Positions 45,391-55,166 of a stretch of DNA of 64,000 bases are shown here, piece by piece. Source of the stretch: Flavobacterium psychrolimnae (GTDB taxonomy: Bacteria > Bacteroidota > Bacteroidia > Flavobacteriales > Flavobacteriaceae); assembly GCF_003312425.1 (NCBI RefSeq), contig NZ_QNUX01000005.1, positions 62,001 to 126,000 of the forward strand, written 5' to 3'. The position numbers were made by a program, and so were the translations under genes. A model generated the notes under the pieces. It was not told the origin of the DNA. It searched no databases and saw only the letters and a program-made list of their open reading frames with translations. Numbering within the stretch: position 1 is the first letter of the stretch; the number at the start of each line of letters is the position of its first letter.

Positions 45391-47658
45391 CTATTTATCT
45401 CTGGTAAAAGGAATTTTTTGTCCTTCAGGAACTGTCATGTCAAATCCGTTTAGATTGTCATTAAATTCAAATTTAAGTCCTGCTTGTTTTGATTCAAAAG
45501 TGTTTTTCCCAATTGGTTCCACCGTAAAACTTGGATAATTCGTTATCAAAACATTTAACGCACCATTTTTCTCTGAAAAAGTAATTTTTAGAGGTGCCAT
45601 TTTTGTTGAAAAAGTCCCCAAATAGCCATCCAGAATTACATCTTTTTCAATCAAACCTTTATCTGCAGTCCAAGTGTTATTCGCTGTATTGATATCCGGT
45701 AAAACATGATCTGGATCTAGTGTGATGCTCTCAATTTCTTCTGTAGAATTGTGTTTGAAAGACCACGCTTTGTTTCTTTGCCAAACTTCAACCGGCAATT
45801 TTACACGCGTTATTTTTCCGCTTTTCGTTTTCACGTCTAAACTTACTGGCATTGCCATTTTTTCGAAGTTTTCAATCGAAATTACAACTCCTTGTTTAGG
45901 ATCGTTTTTCACGTATTTTATCGAATTAATTCCTTGGTCTAAGCGCCAATTGTATTGGAACCAACCTCTCCAAAACCAACTCAAATCTTCTCCAGCAACA
46001 TTTTCAATTGTTCTAAAGAAATCGTCCGGTTGAGGATGTTTGTATGCCCAACGCTCGATATAAGTTTTCAAAGCTAAATCAAAACGATGTGGTCCAAGAA
46101 CTTGTTCACGCAAAATCACTAATCCAGAACTTGGTTTTGAATACGCTAAAAGACCAATATTTGATTCTTTCATGTTATCCGGAGAACTCATTATAGTTTC
46201 AAGATTCGGACTTGTATACACTTCCGCTCTTTGATGCATATCAACCGGCTTTTCTTTGTACTCGCCATTATTAAAATCTACAGAACTCAATGAATTAATA
46301 AAAGTATTAAAACCTTCATCCATCCAAGCAAACATTCTTTCGTTTGAACCCACAATCATAGGAAACCAGATGTGTCCAAATTCATGATCTGTAACGCCCC
46401 ATAAATCCTCGCCTTTAGATTCCCAGCTGCAAAAAACAATTCCTGGATATTCCATTCCACCTTCATTTCCGGCGACATTTGTAGCCGCTGGATAAGGATA
46501 TTCTAACCATCTTTTAGAATAATTTTCAATAGAAGCTTTTGTATATTCTGTCGAACGTCCCCAAGCGGCGTCGCCTGCACTTTCCGCTGGATAAACGGAA
46601 ACAGCCAATGATTTCTTTCCGCTTGGCAAATTGATTTTTGCTGCGTCTAAAATAAATGCCGCTGATGATGACCAAGAAAAATCACGGGCATTTTTAATTT
46701 TATAATTCCATGTTTTAGTAGCTGTTGAAAGAATTTTTGATGAATTTTCAACTTCGGCAGCGGTACGGATAAAAACAGTTTTATCACTTTGTTTTGCTTG
46801 TGCCAATCTACTTTGCTCCACAGTAGAATAAACAGCTGTAGGATTCAGTAATTCACCCGATGCAACAACAATATGATTCGCTGGAGCTGTAATGCTTACA
46901 TCAAATTCCCCGTATTCTAAGTAAAATTCCGACGCGCCAAGGTATGGATTTGTATTCCAACCTCTTACATCATCATACACACACATACGCGGATACCACT
47001 GCGCTATGGTGAAAATCTTACCATTTTTAGTTTCTAAAACTCCCATTCTGTCCGAACCTTCAAAAGGTGCTATAAAAGAAAAGTCTATTTTTATTTTAAC
47101 AGAACCACCTTTTGCATTTAATCCTTGTGGAAGAAAAACCTGCATTCTCGTATCCGTTATGACATACTTAGCTTCTTTTTCAGTAGCGACTCCTTTTACA
47201 GTAGTAATTACTTTTACCGATTTGATTTTATGACCACCATCAAAAACTTGGCCTTGAGCCCCATTTCTACTTCCTGTCAATGGTACAATTGCATTTCCAC
47301 GGGAATCTGCTTTGAATAAATTCTGGTCTAAGTTCATCCAAACAAAAGCCAATTTATCTGGACTGTTATTCGTGTAGGTGATGATTCCTGTACCTGAGAT
47401 TTCGTTATTTTTTTCATCCAGTTTAGCCGTTAATTTATAATCGGCACTGTTTTGCCAATATTCAGCGCCTGGTTGCCCGCTTGCGGAACGTGTATTTGTT
47501 CCATTTTTTGAGTAAAAATGTGGAGCAAAAGCATCATGATAATCGTATTTTGAAACTGCATTACCAGATGCATTTGTTGGGGTTTGTTGTGCCGAAACGG
47601 CCGTAACTCCCAATAATAAAGTCAGATGTAAGATGACTCCGAATCGAATATTTTTCAT
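45391..47658 (-). CDS. M1 family metallopeptidase (secreted)
   Basis: 755 residues from the ATG at 47658. The longer frame (to 47772) is rejected because the shorter start gives a clean signal peptide, [17 protein letters not shown]...SAQQ. Zinc motif His425-Glu426-F-G-His429 with Glu448 in WMDEGFNTF gives HExxH-x18-E, and the GGMEYPG segment replaces the usual GAMEN. Probably a periplasmic or secreted aminopeptidase. Confidence 0.92.
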   Translation of the reverse strand: MKNIRFGVILHLTLLLGVTAVSAQQTPTNASGNAVSKYDYHDAFAPHFYSKNGTNTRSASGQPGAEYWQNSADYKLTAKLDEKNNEISGTGIITYTNNSPDKLAFVWMNLDQNLFKADSRGNAIVPLTGSRNGAQGQVFDGGHKIKSVKVITTVKGVATEKEAKYVITDTRMQVFLPQGLNAKGGSVKIKIDFSFIAPFEGSDRMGVLETKNGKIFTIAQWYPRMCVYDDVRGWNTNPYLGASEFYLEYGEFDVSITAPANHIVVASGELLNPTAVYSTVEQSRLAQAKQSDKTVFIRTAAEVENSSKILSTATKTWNYKIKNARDFSWSSSAAFILDAAKINLPSGKKSLAVSVYPAESAGDAAWGRSTEYTKASIENYSKRWLEYPYPAATNVAGNEGGMEYPGIVFCSWESKGEDLWGVTDHEFGHIWFPMIVGSNERMFAWMDEGFNTFINSLSSVDFNNGEYKEKPVDMHQRAEVYTSPNLETIMSSPDNMKESNIGLLAYSKPSSGLVILREQVLGPHRFDLALKTYIERWAYKHPQPDDFFRTIENVAGEDLSWFWRGWFQYNWRLDQGINSIKYVKNDPKQGVVISIENFEKMAMPVSLDVKTKSGKITRVKLPVEVWQRNKAWSFKHNSTEEIESITLDPDHVLPDINTANNTWTADKGLIEKDVILDGYLGTFSTKMAPLKITFSEKNGALNVLITNYPSFTVEPIGKNTFESKQAGLKFEFNDNLNGFDMTVPEGQKIPFTRDK

Positions 47659-47831
47659 TTTCTTATTATTTATATCACAAATTAATGAAAAAAAAGAGGA
47701 TTTTGAGCTATTAAGATAGAATTGATTCCATTTAATTTGAATAAAATCAAGCTTAATCTTTATCAGAATCAAAAATTATAAAATATATTTACACCACAAA
47801 CCTATTATTAAATTAATCCGAAAAGATAATT

Positions 47832-48683
47832 TTGACAACTACAATAAAACACGGGAATCTGTCTGCAGAAATTAAACATTTTGGCGCTGAATTAATTTCA
47901 TTAAAAACAAATCAAAATAGAGAATACATCTGGGAAGGAAATCCAGAATTTTGGGGCAAGCACTCTCCTATTTTGTTTCCAATTGTTGGTACTTTAAAAA
48001 ATAATTCCTTCAATCATTATGGAATTGACTACCATTTATCAAGACATGGATTTGCCAGAGAAATGCTCTTTGAATTGATTTATGCTACAGAAAATAGTGC
48101 TACTTTCTCGATAAAATCTTCTGAAGAAACTTTAAAAGTGTATCCTTTTGAATTTGAATTGCAGCTGATTTATACTTTAAATGACAACAATTTATCAATA
48201 GAATACAAGGTGATTAACAAAGGAAAATTAACGATGCCGTTTTCTATTGGTGCGCATCCTGCTTTTGCTTTGCTAAATCACTTCGAAAATTATGCAATTG
48301 CTTTTGAAAAAGAAGAATCTTTAGAATATTATCTTTTGGAGAATGATCTTATTTCAAATAAAACTAAGAAGTTAGAAGTTCGGAATAAACAAATTCCGCT
48401 GACTTATGATTTGTTTAAAAATGACGCTTTAATTTTTAAAACATTACAATCTAACACCTTGACTATTTTAGAAAATGAAAATCCAATTTTAAGAGTACAT
48501 TTTGAAGATTTTCCAAATTTAGGAATTTGGACCAAAATGAATGCACCCTTTCTTTGCATTGAACCTTGGTTTGGTTATTCGGATACCAATGAAAATTCAG
48601 GAAATCTATTCGAAAAAGAAGGTATTCAAATTTTAGAATCCAATGCAACTTTCCATTCAAAATTCAGTATCGAAATACTTTAA
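47832..48683 (+). CDS. Aldose 1-epimerase (galactose mutarotase-like) family protein
   Basis: 283 residues, TTG start (MTTTIKHGNLSAEIKHFGAE). The mutarotase beta-sandwich is recognised from AELISLKTNQNREYIWEG, LSRHGFARE, FSIGAHPAFAL and CIEPWFGYSD. It probably interconverts sugar anomers or acts on sugar phosphates (YeaD-like). No good ATG exists near the N-terminus, so the TTG is accepted. Confidence 0.87.
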   Translation: MTTTIKHGNLSAEIKHFGAELISLKTNQNREYIWEGNPEFWGKHSPILFPIVGTLKNNSFNHYGIDYHLSRHGFAREMLFELIYATENSATFSIKSSEETLKVYPFEFELQLIYTLNDNNLSIEYKVINKGKLTMPFSIGAHPAFALLNHFENYAIAFEKEESLEYYLLENDLISNKTKKLEVRNKQIPLTYDLFKNDALIFKTLQSNTLTILENENPILRVHFEDFPNLGIWTKMNAPFLCIEPWFGYSDTNENSGNLFEKEGIQILESNATFHSKFSIEIL

Positions 48684-48698
48684 TTAAAAAAATTAAAT

Positions 48699-49250
48699 AT
48701 GTTGACAATAAATTTCAGTCCATTCCCAAATTTAGAAACCCAACGTTTGCTTTTAAGAAGAGTGGATACTAATGATATAAAAGAGATTTTCGCATTGCGA
48801 TCCAATCCGGAAACGATGAAATATATTCCAAGACCTTTAGTTAAAACGGATGAAGATGCCTTAGAACATATTGCAATGATTGATACTAAAATAGAAACTA
48901 ATGAAGGAATAAATTGGGCAATTACGTTGAAAGATAATCCAAAACTAATTGGAGTAATTGGTCATTACAGAATAAAACCCGAACATTATCGTGCTGAGAT
49001 TGGGTACATGTTGCTGCCTGAATTTCATGGAAAAGGAATTGTTTCTGAAGCGTTGAAAGAAGCTGTTAATTATGGTTTTAAAATAATGAAATTGCATTCT
49101 ATTGAAGCAATTATAGATCCTGAAAATCATGGATCTGCTAAAGTTTTAGAAAAAAATGGTTTTGTTAAAGAAGCCCATTTAAAAGAATATGAATTTTTTG
49201 AAGGACGATTTTTGGATACTGTAATTTATTCCATTATAAACAAACACTAA
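48699..49250 (+). CDS. GNAT family N-acetyltransferase (RimJ/RimL-like)
   Basis: 183 residues. Typical ribosomal-protein-type acetyltransferase: LETQRLLLRRV, IGYMLLPEFHGKGIVSEAL (acetyl-CoA loop) and VLEKNGFVKEA. The substrate is unknown. It follows the mutarotase gene by 15 bases and may be co-transcribed. Confidence 0.88.
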   Translation: MLTINFSPFPNLETQRLLLRRVDTNDIKEIFALRSNPETMKYIPRPLVKTDEDALEHIAMIDTKIETNEGINWAITLKDNPKLIGVIGHYRIKPEHYRAEIGYMLLPEFHGKGIVSEALKEAVNYGFKIMKLHSIEAIIDPENHGSAKVLEKNGFVKEAHLKEYEFFEGRFLDTVIYSIINKH

Positions 49251-49389
49251 TTTTACATCATTTTATATTTAAAATTAGGCGAGTGGGCAATATAAATTCA
49301 AAACATAAAAACCTTACAGATAAATATTTTACATTTGTATTTGCTTTTTGCCAATAAACAATTGGTCAAAGTAATAGAAAATACTTTTT

Positions 49390-49941
49390 ATGAAAAAATT
49401 ACTTATTGTTTCTTTTCTTTTCTTCTCTATTGTATCCCAAAGTCAAACGTATATAAAAGCAAATGCTATAACCACTTTATTGACGGTTCCAAATGTAGGT
49501 ATTGAAACCAGTATTGGAAAAAAATCTACTTTTCAGTTTGATATTACAGCCTCTTTTTGGCAATCAATAAATGGTAAGCCTGCACAATTTTATATTTTTA
49601 TACCGGAATATCGCTACCATATTAAAGAAAAATTCAACGGTTTTTATGTGGGCGCACATTTAGGAGGTACGGTATATAATTTTCAGAAATGGAATTATTT
49701 CAATACCGATAATTATGAAAAAGGTATAGGGTACATGGCCGGTGCAACTATAGGATATCAAAAAAAGATTAAGAGTCGTTTTCTATTAGATTTTTTTATC
49801 GGTGGAGGAAATCATCAAGGATTTTACAAAGGATTCCTAATTAGTACAAATGAGCGTGTTGATGGAGCAAAAAAGTACAATAAAAGCGGGGAATGGCTGC
49901 CTTACAGAGGAGGAATCATGATTTCATATAAATTGGACTAA
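49390..49941 (+). CDS. DUF3575 outer-membrane-type protein
   Basis: 183 residues with a signal peptide (about 1-18). The DUF3575 pattern is visible: NAITTLLTVPNVGIE, YRYHIKEKFNGFYVGAHLGG and GYQKKIKSRFLLD. Predicted small beta-barrel of the outer membrane, unknown role. Its end overlaps the end of the convergent 49938 gene by four bases. Confidence 0.85.
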   Translation: MKKLLIVSFLFFSIVSQSQTYIKANAITTLLTVPNVGIETSIGKKSTFQFDITASFWQSINGKPAQFYIFIPEYRYHIKEKFNGFYVGAHLGGTVYNFQKWNYFNTDNYEKGIGYMAGATIGYQKKIKSRFLLDFFIGGGNHQGFYKGFLISTNERVDGAKKYNKSGEWLPYRGGIMISYKLD

Positions 49942-50174
49942 GATTTCTCATGAAATTTAGAAAGTGATTTTATATATAAATCTTCCACTTGCTTTCTTGC
50001 CCAATCGGTTTTTCTTAAAAAAGTCAAACTTGATTTTAGGCTGGGATTATCTGTAAAACATTTCACTTTAATGAGTTCACCTAAAGTATCAAATCCGTAA
50101 TGATCTACTAATTTTTCTACTATTTTTTGAAGTGTGATTCCGTGAAGCGGATCTTTCGATTTTAAATTTTCCAT
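49938..50174 (-). CDS. VF530 family (DUF2132) small DNA-binding-type protein
   Basis: 78 residues. The family signature KDPLHGITLQKIVEKLVDHY, then CFTDNPSLKSSLTFLRKTDWARK is visible. The family structure (VF530 from Vibrio) is a small helical fold with suggested DNA binding. Function unknown. Transcribed divergently from the next gene. Confidence 0.88.
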   Translation of the reverse strand: MENLKSKDPLHGITLQKIVEKLVDHYGFDTLGELIKVKCFTDNPSLKSSLTFLRKTDWARKQVEDLYIKSLSKFHEKS

Positions 50175-50223
50175 TTTGCAAATATATAAAATCGATAAAT
50201 ACTAATTTTTTAAATTCATCAAC

Positions 50224-50709
50224 ATGAAAAAATTTCTCTTACTACTTACACTTTTATTTTTAAATATCAGTTTTGGGCAAAGCAACACCACAACCTATTA
50301 CTTCATTCGCCATGCGGAGAAAGTTGATAGTTCACAAAATCCAGATTTATCCGAAAAAGGTTTGATAAGAGCGGATCTTTGGAACAAAATATTTTCGGAG
50401 ATTAGTTTTGATGAAATTTACTCAACGGATTACAAAAGAACTCTGCAAACTGCAAGTCCAACCGCGACAATAAAGAAAATTGAGATTAAATTGTATAATC
50501 CCAAAACAATAAACATTGAATCTTTCAAGAAAGAAACATTAGGAAAAAAAGTTTTGATTGTGGGACATAGTAATACCACACCAAAATTTGTCAATGACAT
50601 TATCAATCAGAACTTATTTTCTGATATTGAAGATGAAACTTTTGGGAATCTTTATATTATTACAATAATTGACGGCATAATCAGTTCCCAACTGCTGAAA
50701 TTACCTTAA
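50224..50709 (+). CDS. Secreted histidine phosphatase family protein
   Basis: 161 residues with a signal peptide (about 1-18, MKKFLLLLTLLFLNISFG). Phosphoglycerate-mutase/SixA-like: catalytic RHAEKV, STDYKRTLQTASP and VGHSNTTP are visible. It could be a periplasmic phosphatase. The substrate is unknown. Confidence 0.9.
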   Translation: MKKFLLLLTLLFLNISFGQSNTTTYYFIRHAEKVDSSQNPDLSEKGLIRADLWNKIFSEISFDEIYSTDYKRTLQTASPTATIKKIEIKLYNPKTINIESFKKETLGKKVLIVGHSNTTPKFVNDIINQNLFSDIEDETFGNLYIITIIDGIISSQLLKLP

Positions 50710-50713
50710 ACCA

Positions 50714-50743
50714 TTGCAAAACCTTTAATTTTTGCTACCTTTG
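50714..50743 (+). promoter_or_regulatory. smpB promoter
   Basis: TTG at 50714-50716 and TACCTTTG at 50736-50743, spaced by 19 bases, fit the Bacteroidota consensus exactly. The start site should lie at about 50749-50750, at the smpB ATG, so the message is probably leaderless. Confidence 0.75.
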
Positions 50744-50749
50744 TAAACT

Positions 50750-51202
50750 ATGCTAAAAACAATAAACATATTCAATAAGAGAGCCAAATTCGACTATGAA
50801 ATAATCGAAACATTCAATGCTGGAATTGTTTTGGCTGGTACCGAAATCAAATCCATTCGTTTAGGAAAGGCAAATATAACGGAGAGCTTTTGTGAATTTA
50901 GTAATAATGAACTTTTTGCGATAAATACCTATATTGAAGAATACACTTTTGGAAATCAATTCAACCACAAAGCCAGAAGCGAACGTAAATTACTATTGAA
51001 GAAAAAGGAATTAAAAGGTTTGCTAAAAAGTGTTCAAGCCAAAGGTCTTACCATAGTTCCTTTGAAGCTTTTTACCAATGAAAAAGGATTGGCTAAACTA
51101 CAAATAGGCCTTTGTAAAGGTAAGAAAACCTATGACAAACGCGAATCTCTTAAAGAACAAGACACAAAACGTGACTTAGACAGAATCAAAAAATCATTTT
51201 AA
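50750..51202 (+). CDS. smpB: SsrA-binding protein SmpB
   Basis: 150 residues. Binds tmRNA for ribosome rescue. Visible: NKRAKFDYEIIETFNAGIVL, GTEIKSIRLGKANITESF and the C-terminal GKKTYDKRESLKEQDTKRDL, with a positively charged tail. No tmRNA gene was recognised in the window. Confidence 0.95.
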   Translation: MLKTINIFNKRAKFDYEIIETFNAGIVLAGTEIKSIRLGKANITESFCEFSNNELFAINTYIEEYTFGNQFNHKARSERKLLLKKKELKGLLKSVQAKGLTIVPLKLFTNEKGLAKLQIGLCKGKKTYDKRESLKEQDTKRDLDRIKKSF

Positions 51203-51228
51203 ATTAAAAGAAATTAGGAAGAAATATT

Positions 51229-51265
51229 TTTAGTCTTAAAAAAATGACTAAATTTGTCAAGACAA
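51229..51265. promoter_or_regulatory. Possible operator of the XRE-Fic gene
   Basis: TTTAGTC / GACTAAA (arms 51229-51235 and 51246-51252) and TTGTC / GACAA (51254-51258 and 51261-51265) are inverted repeats lying across a -7-like box, TAAATTTG (51249-51256), 18-50 bases before the XRE-Fic start. An XRE repressor could bind here and regulate its own gene. No -33 box was seen. Confidence 0.4.
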
Positions 51266-51282
51266 TTTAAAACATTTTCAAA

Positions 51283-52332
51283 ATGAAAACACTTCTCAAA
51301 AATGCAAGAGAACAAAAGGGACTCAAAACTAGAGAAGTGGCACAACTTTTAGCAATTGATCAAGCCTTAATCAGTAAGTTTGAAAGTGGAACCAGAAAAC
51401 CAACCAGAGAGCAAGTTATAAAATTAGCATCTCTACTAGAAATAGATTTAGAAACAATAATGGTCGTCTGGCTTAAAGAAAAAATTCTTTATGAAATTGG
51501 TCAGGATGAGTTTGCTTTAAAGGCTTTATTAGTTGCGGAGCAAGAAATTAGGTATCAAAGTAAACCTTCAAAGAAAAAATTATCTACTACACTTCAAAAA
51601 ATTTTAGATGAAATAGATACTTTGAAGATAAAACTAGATGGGTTTCGTCAGTTTGACAGTTATCGTATTGCACAAGCTTTAGAGTTAGAATATACTTTTG
51701 AAAGTAACCGTATCGAAGGCAATACAATGACTTTACGTGAAACTGATTTGGTTATCAATGAAGGCTTAACGATTTCCGGAAAAAGCATGCGGGAACATCT
51801 TGAAGTTATTAATCATCAAGAAGCAATTGCTTACATCAAAGATTTAATGCAGAGAAATACTTCCATAAATGAGCGCGAAGTGCTATCTATACACAATCTT
51901 ATTTTGAGAGGAATTCAACCTGAAGATGCTGGTCGCTATAGAAAAGTTCAAGTGATGATTCAAGGAAGCAGTCACATGCCTCCACAACCTTTTTTAGTCG
52001 CTAAGGAAATGGAAGATTTTTTTATTTGGTACGAAACCAATAAATCAACTCTTCACCCGATAGTTTTAGCTGCTGAAATGCACGAACGTTTGGTAACTAT
52101 CCATCCATTTATTGATGGTAACGGCAGAACTTCTCGTTTGGTAATGAACTTAGTTTTGCTACAACATGGCTACATTATTGCAAATATTAAAGGAGATTAT
52201 GAAAATAGAATGCGCTATTATCAATCTTTGGAAACAGCACAAACTAAAAATAATAAAGAAGATTTTTTGTTATTCATTGCTCAAATAGAAAAAGAAAGCT
52301 TAGAACGGTATTTGAATATTATTGGTCAATAA
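51283..52332 (+). CDS. XRE-helix-turn-helix Fic protein
   Basis: 349 residues. The N-terminal 60 or so residues are an XRE helix-turn-helix (LKNAREQKGLKTREVAQLLA, then ISKFESGTRKPTREQVIKLA). The Fic domain has the catalytic motif HPFIDGNGRTSR (His274), and Ser141-Asn-Arg-Ile-Glu145-Gly146 matches the (S/T)xxxE(G/N) autoinhibitory helix, so the toxin-like enzyme is probably kept inactive by its own inhibitor. Predicted AMP (or other nucleotide) transfer to a protein target; the target is unknown. Confidence 0.93.
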   Translation: MKTLLKNAREQKGLKTREVAQLLAIDQALISKFESGTRKPTREQVIKLASLLEIDLETIMVVWLKEKILYEIGQDEFALKALLVAEQEIRYQSKPSKKKLSTTLQKILDEIDTLKIKLDGFRQFDSYRIAQALELEYTFESNRIEGNTMTLRETDLVINEGLTISGKSMREHLEVINHQEAIAYIKDLMQRNTSINEREVLSIHNLILRGIQPEDAGRYRKVQVMIQGSSHMPPQPFLVAKEMEDFFIWYETNKSTLHPIVLAAEMHERLVTIHPFIDGNGRTSRLVMNLVLLQHGYIIANIKGDYENRMRYYQSLETAQTKNNKEDFLLFIAQIEKESLERYLNIIGQ

Positions 52333-52366
52333 AAAACCCGTCTCGTTATTTAAGCGAGACGGGTTT
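52331..52366 (-). terminator. pcm terminator
   Basis: Inverted repeat AAACCCGTCTCG / CGAGACGGGTTT. On the minus strand it is followed by a T-run (the plus-strand A-run at 52331-52336). It lies just beyond the pcm stop, and is also close to the Fic stop. Confidence 0.85.
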
Positions 52367-52371
52367 CTGAT

Positions 52372-53013
52372 TTAATTTTTATCTTCTAATAAAGGAACGA
52401 AACGGAATTCTCCAAACTCATGCTTTTCAAATTGTGTTTCATTTTTTCTGATTAATAAAGTCATTATCTGTACCTCTTCTCCTAACGGAATAACCAGCCT
52501 TCCTCCTATTTTTAGTTGTGCCATCAAAGGCTGAGGAATAAATGGAGCTCCAGCAGTTACAATAATACTATCAAAAGGAGCGTAACCTGGTAATCCTTTA
52601 TAACCGTCTCCAAAAGAAATGTGTTTGGGACGAATTCCTAACTTTGGAAATAAACCCGATGTTTTTTTGAACAATTCATTTTGTCTTTCTACACTGAATA
52701 CTTTGGCACCCATCGTACACAAAACAGCTGTTTGATATCCTGAGCCAGTTCCTATTTCTAAAATTTTGTGTTCTCTTTTAACTTCTAATAATTGAGACTG
52801 AAATGCCACAGTATACGGTTGAGAAATGGTTTGACCTGCACCAATAGGAAATGCTTTGTCTTGATAAGCATAATCTTCAAAACTGGAATCCAAAAATAAA
52901 TGTCTTGGAATCTTTTTTATCGCCTCCAAAACATTTTTATCTGTAATCCCTTTTTGCTCTAATACGCTTACTAATTGATTCCGAAGTCCTTGATGTTTGG
53001 CTGTGTCTTTCAA
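52372..53013 (-). CDS. pcm: Protein-L-isoaspartate O-methyltransferase
   Basis: 213 residues. Repairs isoaspartyl residues using S-adenosylmethionine. Visible: GAGQTISQPYTVA, the SAM motif ILEIGTGSGYQTAVL and SIIVTAGAPFIPQPL. Full length. Divergent from the oxidoreductase gene. Confidence 0.93.
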   Translation of the reverse strand: MKDTAKHQGLRNQLVSVLEQKGITDKNVLEAIKKIPRHLFLDSSFEDYAYQDKAFPIGAGQTISQPYTVAFQSQLLEVKREHKILEIGTGSGYQTAVLCTMGAKVFSVERQNELFKKTSGLFPKLGIRPKHISFGDGYKGLPGYAPFDSIIVTAGAPFIPQPLMAQLKIGGRLVIPLGEEVQIMTLLIRKNETQFEKHEFGEFRFVPLLEDKN

Positions 53014-53157
53014 AATTTATTATTTTATTTTGGTAAAAATAGCAAAGAATTTCTGAATTCAAATGTTGGATTTTAAATTTTAAATTAACTGAATAATTGT
53101 CCCACATCAATAATAGATTAATCATTTTATTGCTATTTTTGTAAAAATTACATCGTT

Positions 53158-54123
53158 ATGCTGAAAATTGGAGTATTAGGTGCTGGTCATCTAGGAAAAA
53201 TACATTTGCGTTTATTACAACAATCTGATAAATATGAATTAGTTGGTTTTTATGACCCAAATCAAGAGAATGCCGAAAAGGTTTCAAAAGAATTTGGCTA
53301 TAAACATTTTAGTACAATTGCAACGCTAATTCATGCCGTCGATGTAATTGATATTGTAACGCCTACCCTTTCTCACTACAAATGTGCCAAAGTAGCCATT
53401 AAATCTGGTAAGCATGTTTTTATCGAAAAACCCATTTCAAATACGGTAGAAGAAGCCGAAGAAATTATTGCTTTGGCAAAGGAATATAATGTAAAAGGTC
53501 AAGTTGGGCATGTGGAGCGTTTCAATCCGGCATTCATCGCTACCAAAAACATGATTGAAAATCCTATGTTTATTGAAGCACATCGCCTCGCTGAATTCAA
53601 TCCTCGTGGAACCGATGTTCCCGTAGTTTTAGATTTGATGATTCATGACATTGACGCTATTTTGAGCGTGGTAAAATCAAAAGTAAAAAATATTAGTGCT
53701 AGCGGGGTTTCAGTAATTAGTGACACACCAGATATTGCTAATGCAAGAATAGAATTCGAAAATGGTTGCGTTGCCAATTTAACAGCAAGCCGAATCTCGA
53801 TGAAAAATATGCGTAAATCTCGTTTTTTCCAAAAAGACGCGTATATCTCCGTAGATTTTTTAGAAAAGAAATGTGAAGTAGTCAAAATGAAAGATGCTCC
53901 TGAAGTACCTGGAGATTTCGATATGATTTTACAAAATGCTGAAGGTGTAAAAAAACAGATCTATTTCTCTAATCCTGACGTAGAACAAAATAACGCCATT
54001 CTTGATGAACTGGAATCTTTTGCAGATGCGATTGATAATAATACTACTCCTGTAGTGACATTAGAACAAGCAACCGAAGCCTTAAGAGTTGCGTACCAAA
54101 TTATCGATTGTTTTAAAAAATAA
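53158..54123 (+). CDS. Gfo/Idh/MocA family oxidoreductase
   Basis: 321 residues. Rossmann motif LGAGHLGKIHLRLL, the EKP motif in VFIEKPISN and the second-domain HDIDAILSV are visible. An NAD(P)-dependent oxidoreductase acting on a sugar or similar substrate; the exact one is unknown. It precedes the 3-hydroxyacyl-CoA dehydrogenase gene. Confidence 0.88.
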   Translation: MLKIGVLGAGHLGKIHLRLLQQSDKYELVGFYDPNQENAEKVSKEFGYKHFSTIATLIHAVDVIDIVTPTLSHYKCAKVAIKSGKHVFIEKPISNTVEEAEEIIALAKEYNVKGQVGHVERFNPAFIATKNMIENPMFIEAHRLAEFNPRGTDVPVVLDLMIHDIDAILSVVKSKVKNISASGVSVISDTPDIANARIEFENGCVANLTASRISMKNMRKSRFFQKDAYISVDFLEKKCEVVKMKDAPEVPGDFDMILQNAEGVKKQIYFSNPDVEQNNAILDELESFADAIDNNTTPVVTLEQATEALRVAYQIIDCFKK

Positions 54124-54135
54124 ATAAAAATGTAT

Positions 54136-54200
54136 CTAAAGTTTAAGGTTTAAAGTAGCTCTCGAGAACTTTAGATTTTAAACTTTTAAACTTTAAACTA
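54136..54200. repeat. gtttaa inverted repeat before the dehydrogenase
   Basis: CTAAAGTT (54136-54143) pairs with AACTTTAG (54167-54174), and TTTAAAGT-type segments recur on both sides. The same family as the cluster at 11850-11996. Confidence 0.6.
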
Positions 54201-54205
54201 AAAAT

Positions 54206-55093
54206 ATGAAGACAATAGCCGTAATCGGAGCAGGAACAATGGGGAATGGAATCGCCCATACTTTTGCACAAAGTGGTTTCACTGTAAAATTAATAGATGT
54301 TTCTGAGAAATCTTTGGATAAAGGAATGGCAACAATCGCCGCAAATTTAGACCGAATGATTGCAAAAGGAAGCATTACCCAAGAAGATAAAGCGAAGACA
54401 ATCACCAATATTATAACTTATACGGATATTAAAGACGGTGTTGTAGGTGTTGATTTAGTAGTAGAAGCTGCCACAGAAAATGTAGAATTAAAACTAAACA
54501 TTTTCAAGCAATTGAATGAAGCTTGTTCTCACGATACGATTTTGGCAACTAATACTTCTTCTATATCTATAACTCAAATTGGAGCAGTTGTTGCGCATCC
54601 AGAACGCGTTATTGGAATGCATTTTATGAATCCAGTACCCATAATGAAATTAGTAGAAATTATTCGTGGCTACAACACAAGCGACGAAGTGACTAAAATA
54701 ATAATGAATCTTTCGGAAAAATTAGGAAAAACACCAGTTGAAGTAAACGATTATCCTGGTTTTGTTGCCAATAGAATTTTGATGCCCATGATAAACGAAG
54801 CTATCGAAACTTTATACAACAAAGTGGCCGGCGTTTATGAAATTGATACGGTGATGAAACTTGGAATGGGTCACCCAATGGGACCTTTGCAATTGGCTGA
54901 TTTTATTGGTCTAGATGTATGTTTAGCCATCTTAAATGTTATGTACGACGGTTTCAAAAATCCAAAATATGCGCCTTGTCCATTACTTGTAAATATGGTT
55001 CGAGCAGGAAAAATGGGTGTAAAATCTGGTGAAGGTTTCTACGATTATTCTGAAAACAAAAAAGCAGAGAAAATTTCTAAACAATTTATATAA
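54206..55093 (+). CDS. 3-hydroxyacyl-CoA (3-hydroxybutyryl-CoA) dehydrogenase
   Basis: 295 residues. NAD-binding GAGTMGNGIAHTFA, then GMHFMNPVPIMKLVEII, EVNDYPGFVANRILMPMINEA and GHPMGPLQLADFIGLDV. Length and layout are those of the short-chain single-domain enzyme (Hbd/PaaH type), not the multifunctional fatty-acid oxidation protein. Confidence 0.93.
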   Translation: MKTIAVIGAGTMGNGIAHTFAQSGFTVKLIDVSEKSLDKGMATIAANLDRMIAKGSITQEDKAKTITNIITYTDIKDGVVGVDLVVEAATENVELKLNIFKQLNEACSHDTILATNTSSISITQIGAVVAHPERVIGMHFMNPVPIMKLVEIIRGYNTSDEVTKIIMNLSEKLGKTPVEVNDYPGFVANRILMPMINEAIETLYNKVAGVYEIDTVMKLGMGHPMGPLQLADFIGLDVCLAILNVMYDGFKNPKYAPCPLLVNMVRAGKMGVKSGEGFYDYSENKKAEKISKQFI

Positions 55094-55105
55094 TCTCTAA
55101 TGTTT

Positions 55106-55150
55106 AAAAGTCAAGAGTCTAAAGTCAATTACTTTAAACTCTCGACTTTT
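55106..55150. repeat. 20-bp imperfect hairpin between the dehydrogenase and DUF1015 genes
   Basis: AAAAGTCAAGAGTCTAAAGT (55106-55125) pairs with ACTTTAAACTCTCGACTTTT (55131-55150) with two mismatches and loop CAATT. No T-run follows, so it may be a repeat rather than a terminator. Confidence 0.7.
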
Positions 55151-55166
55151 GACTTTTGACATAATT

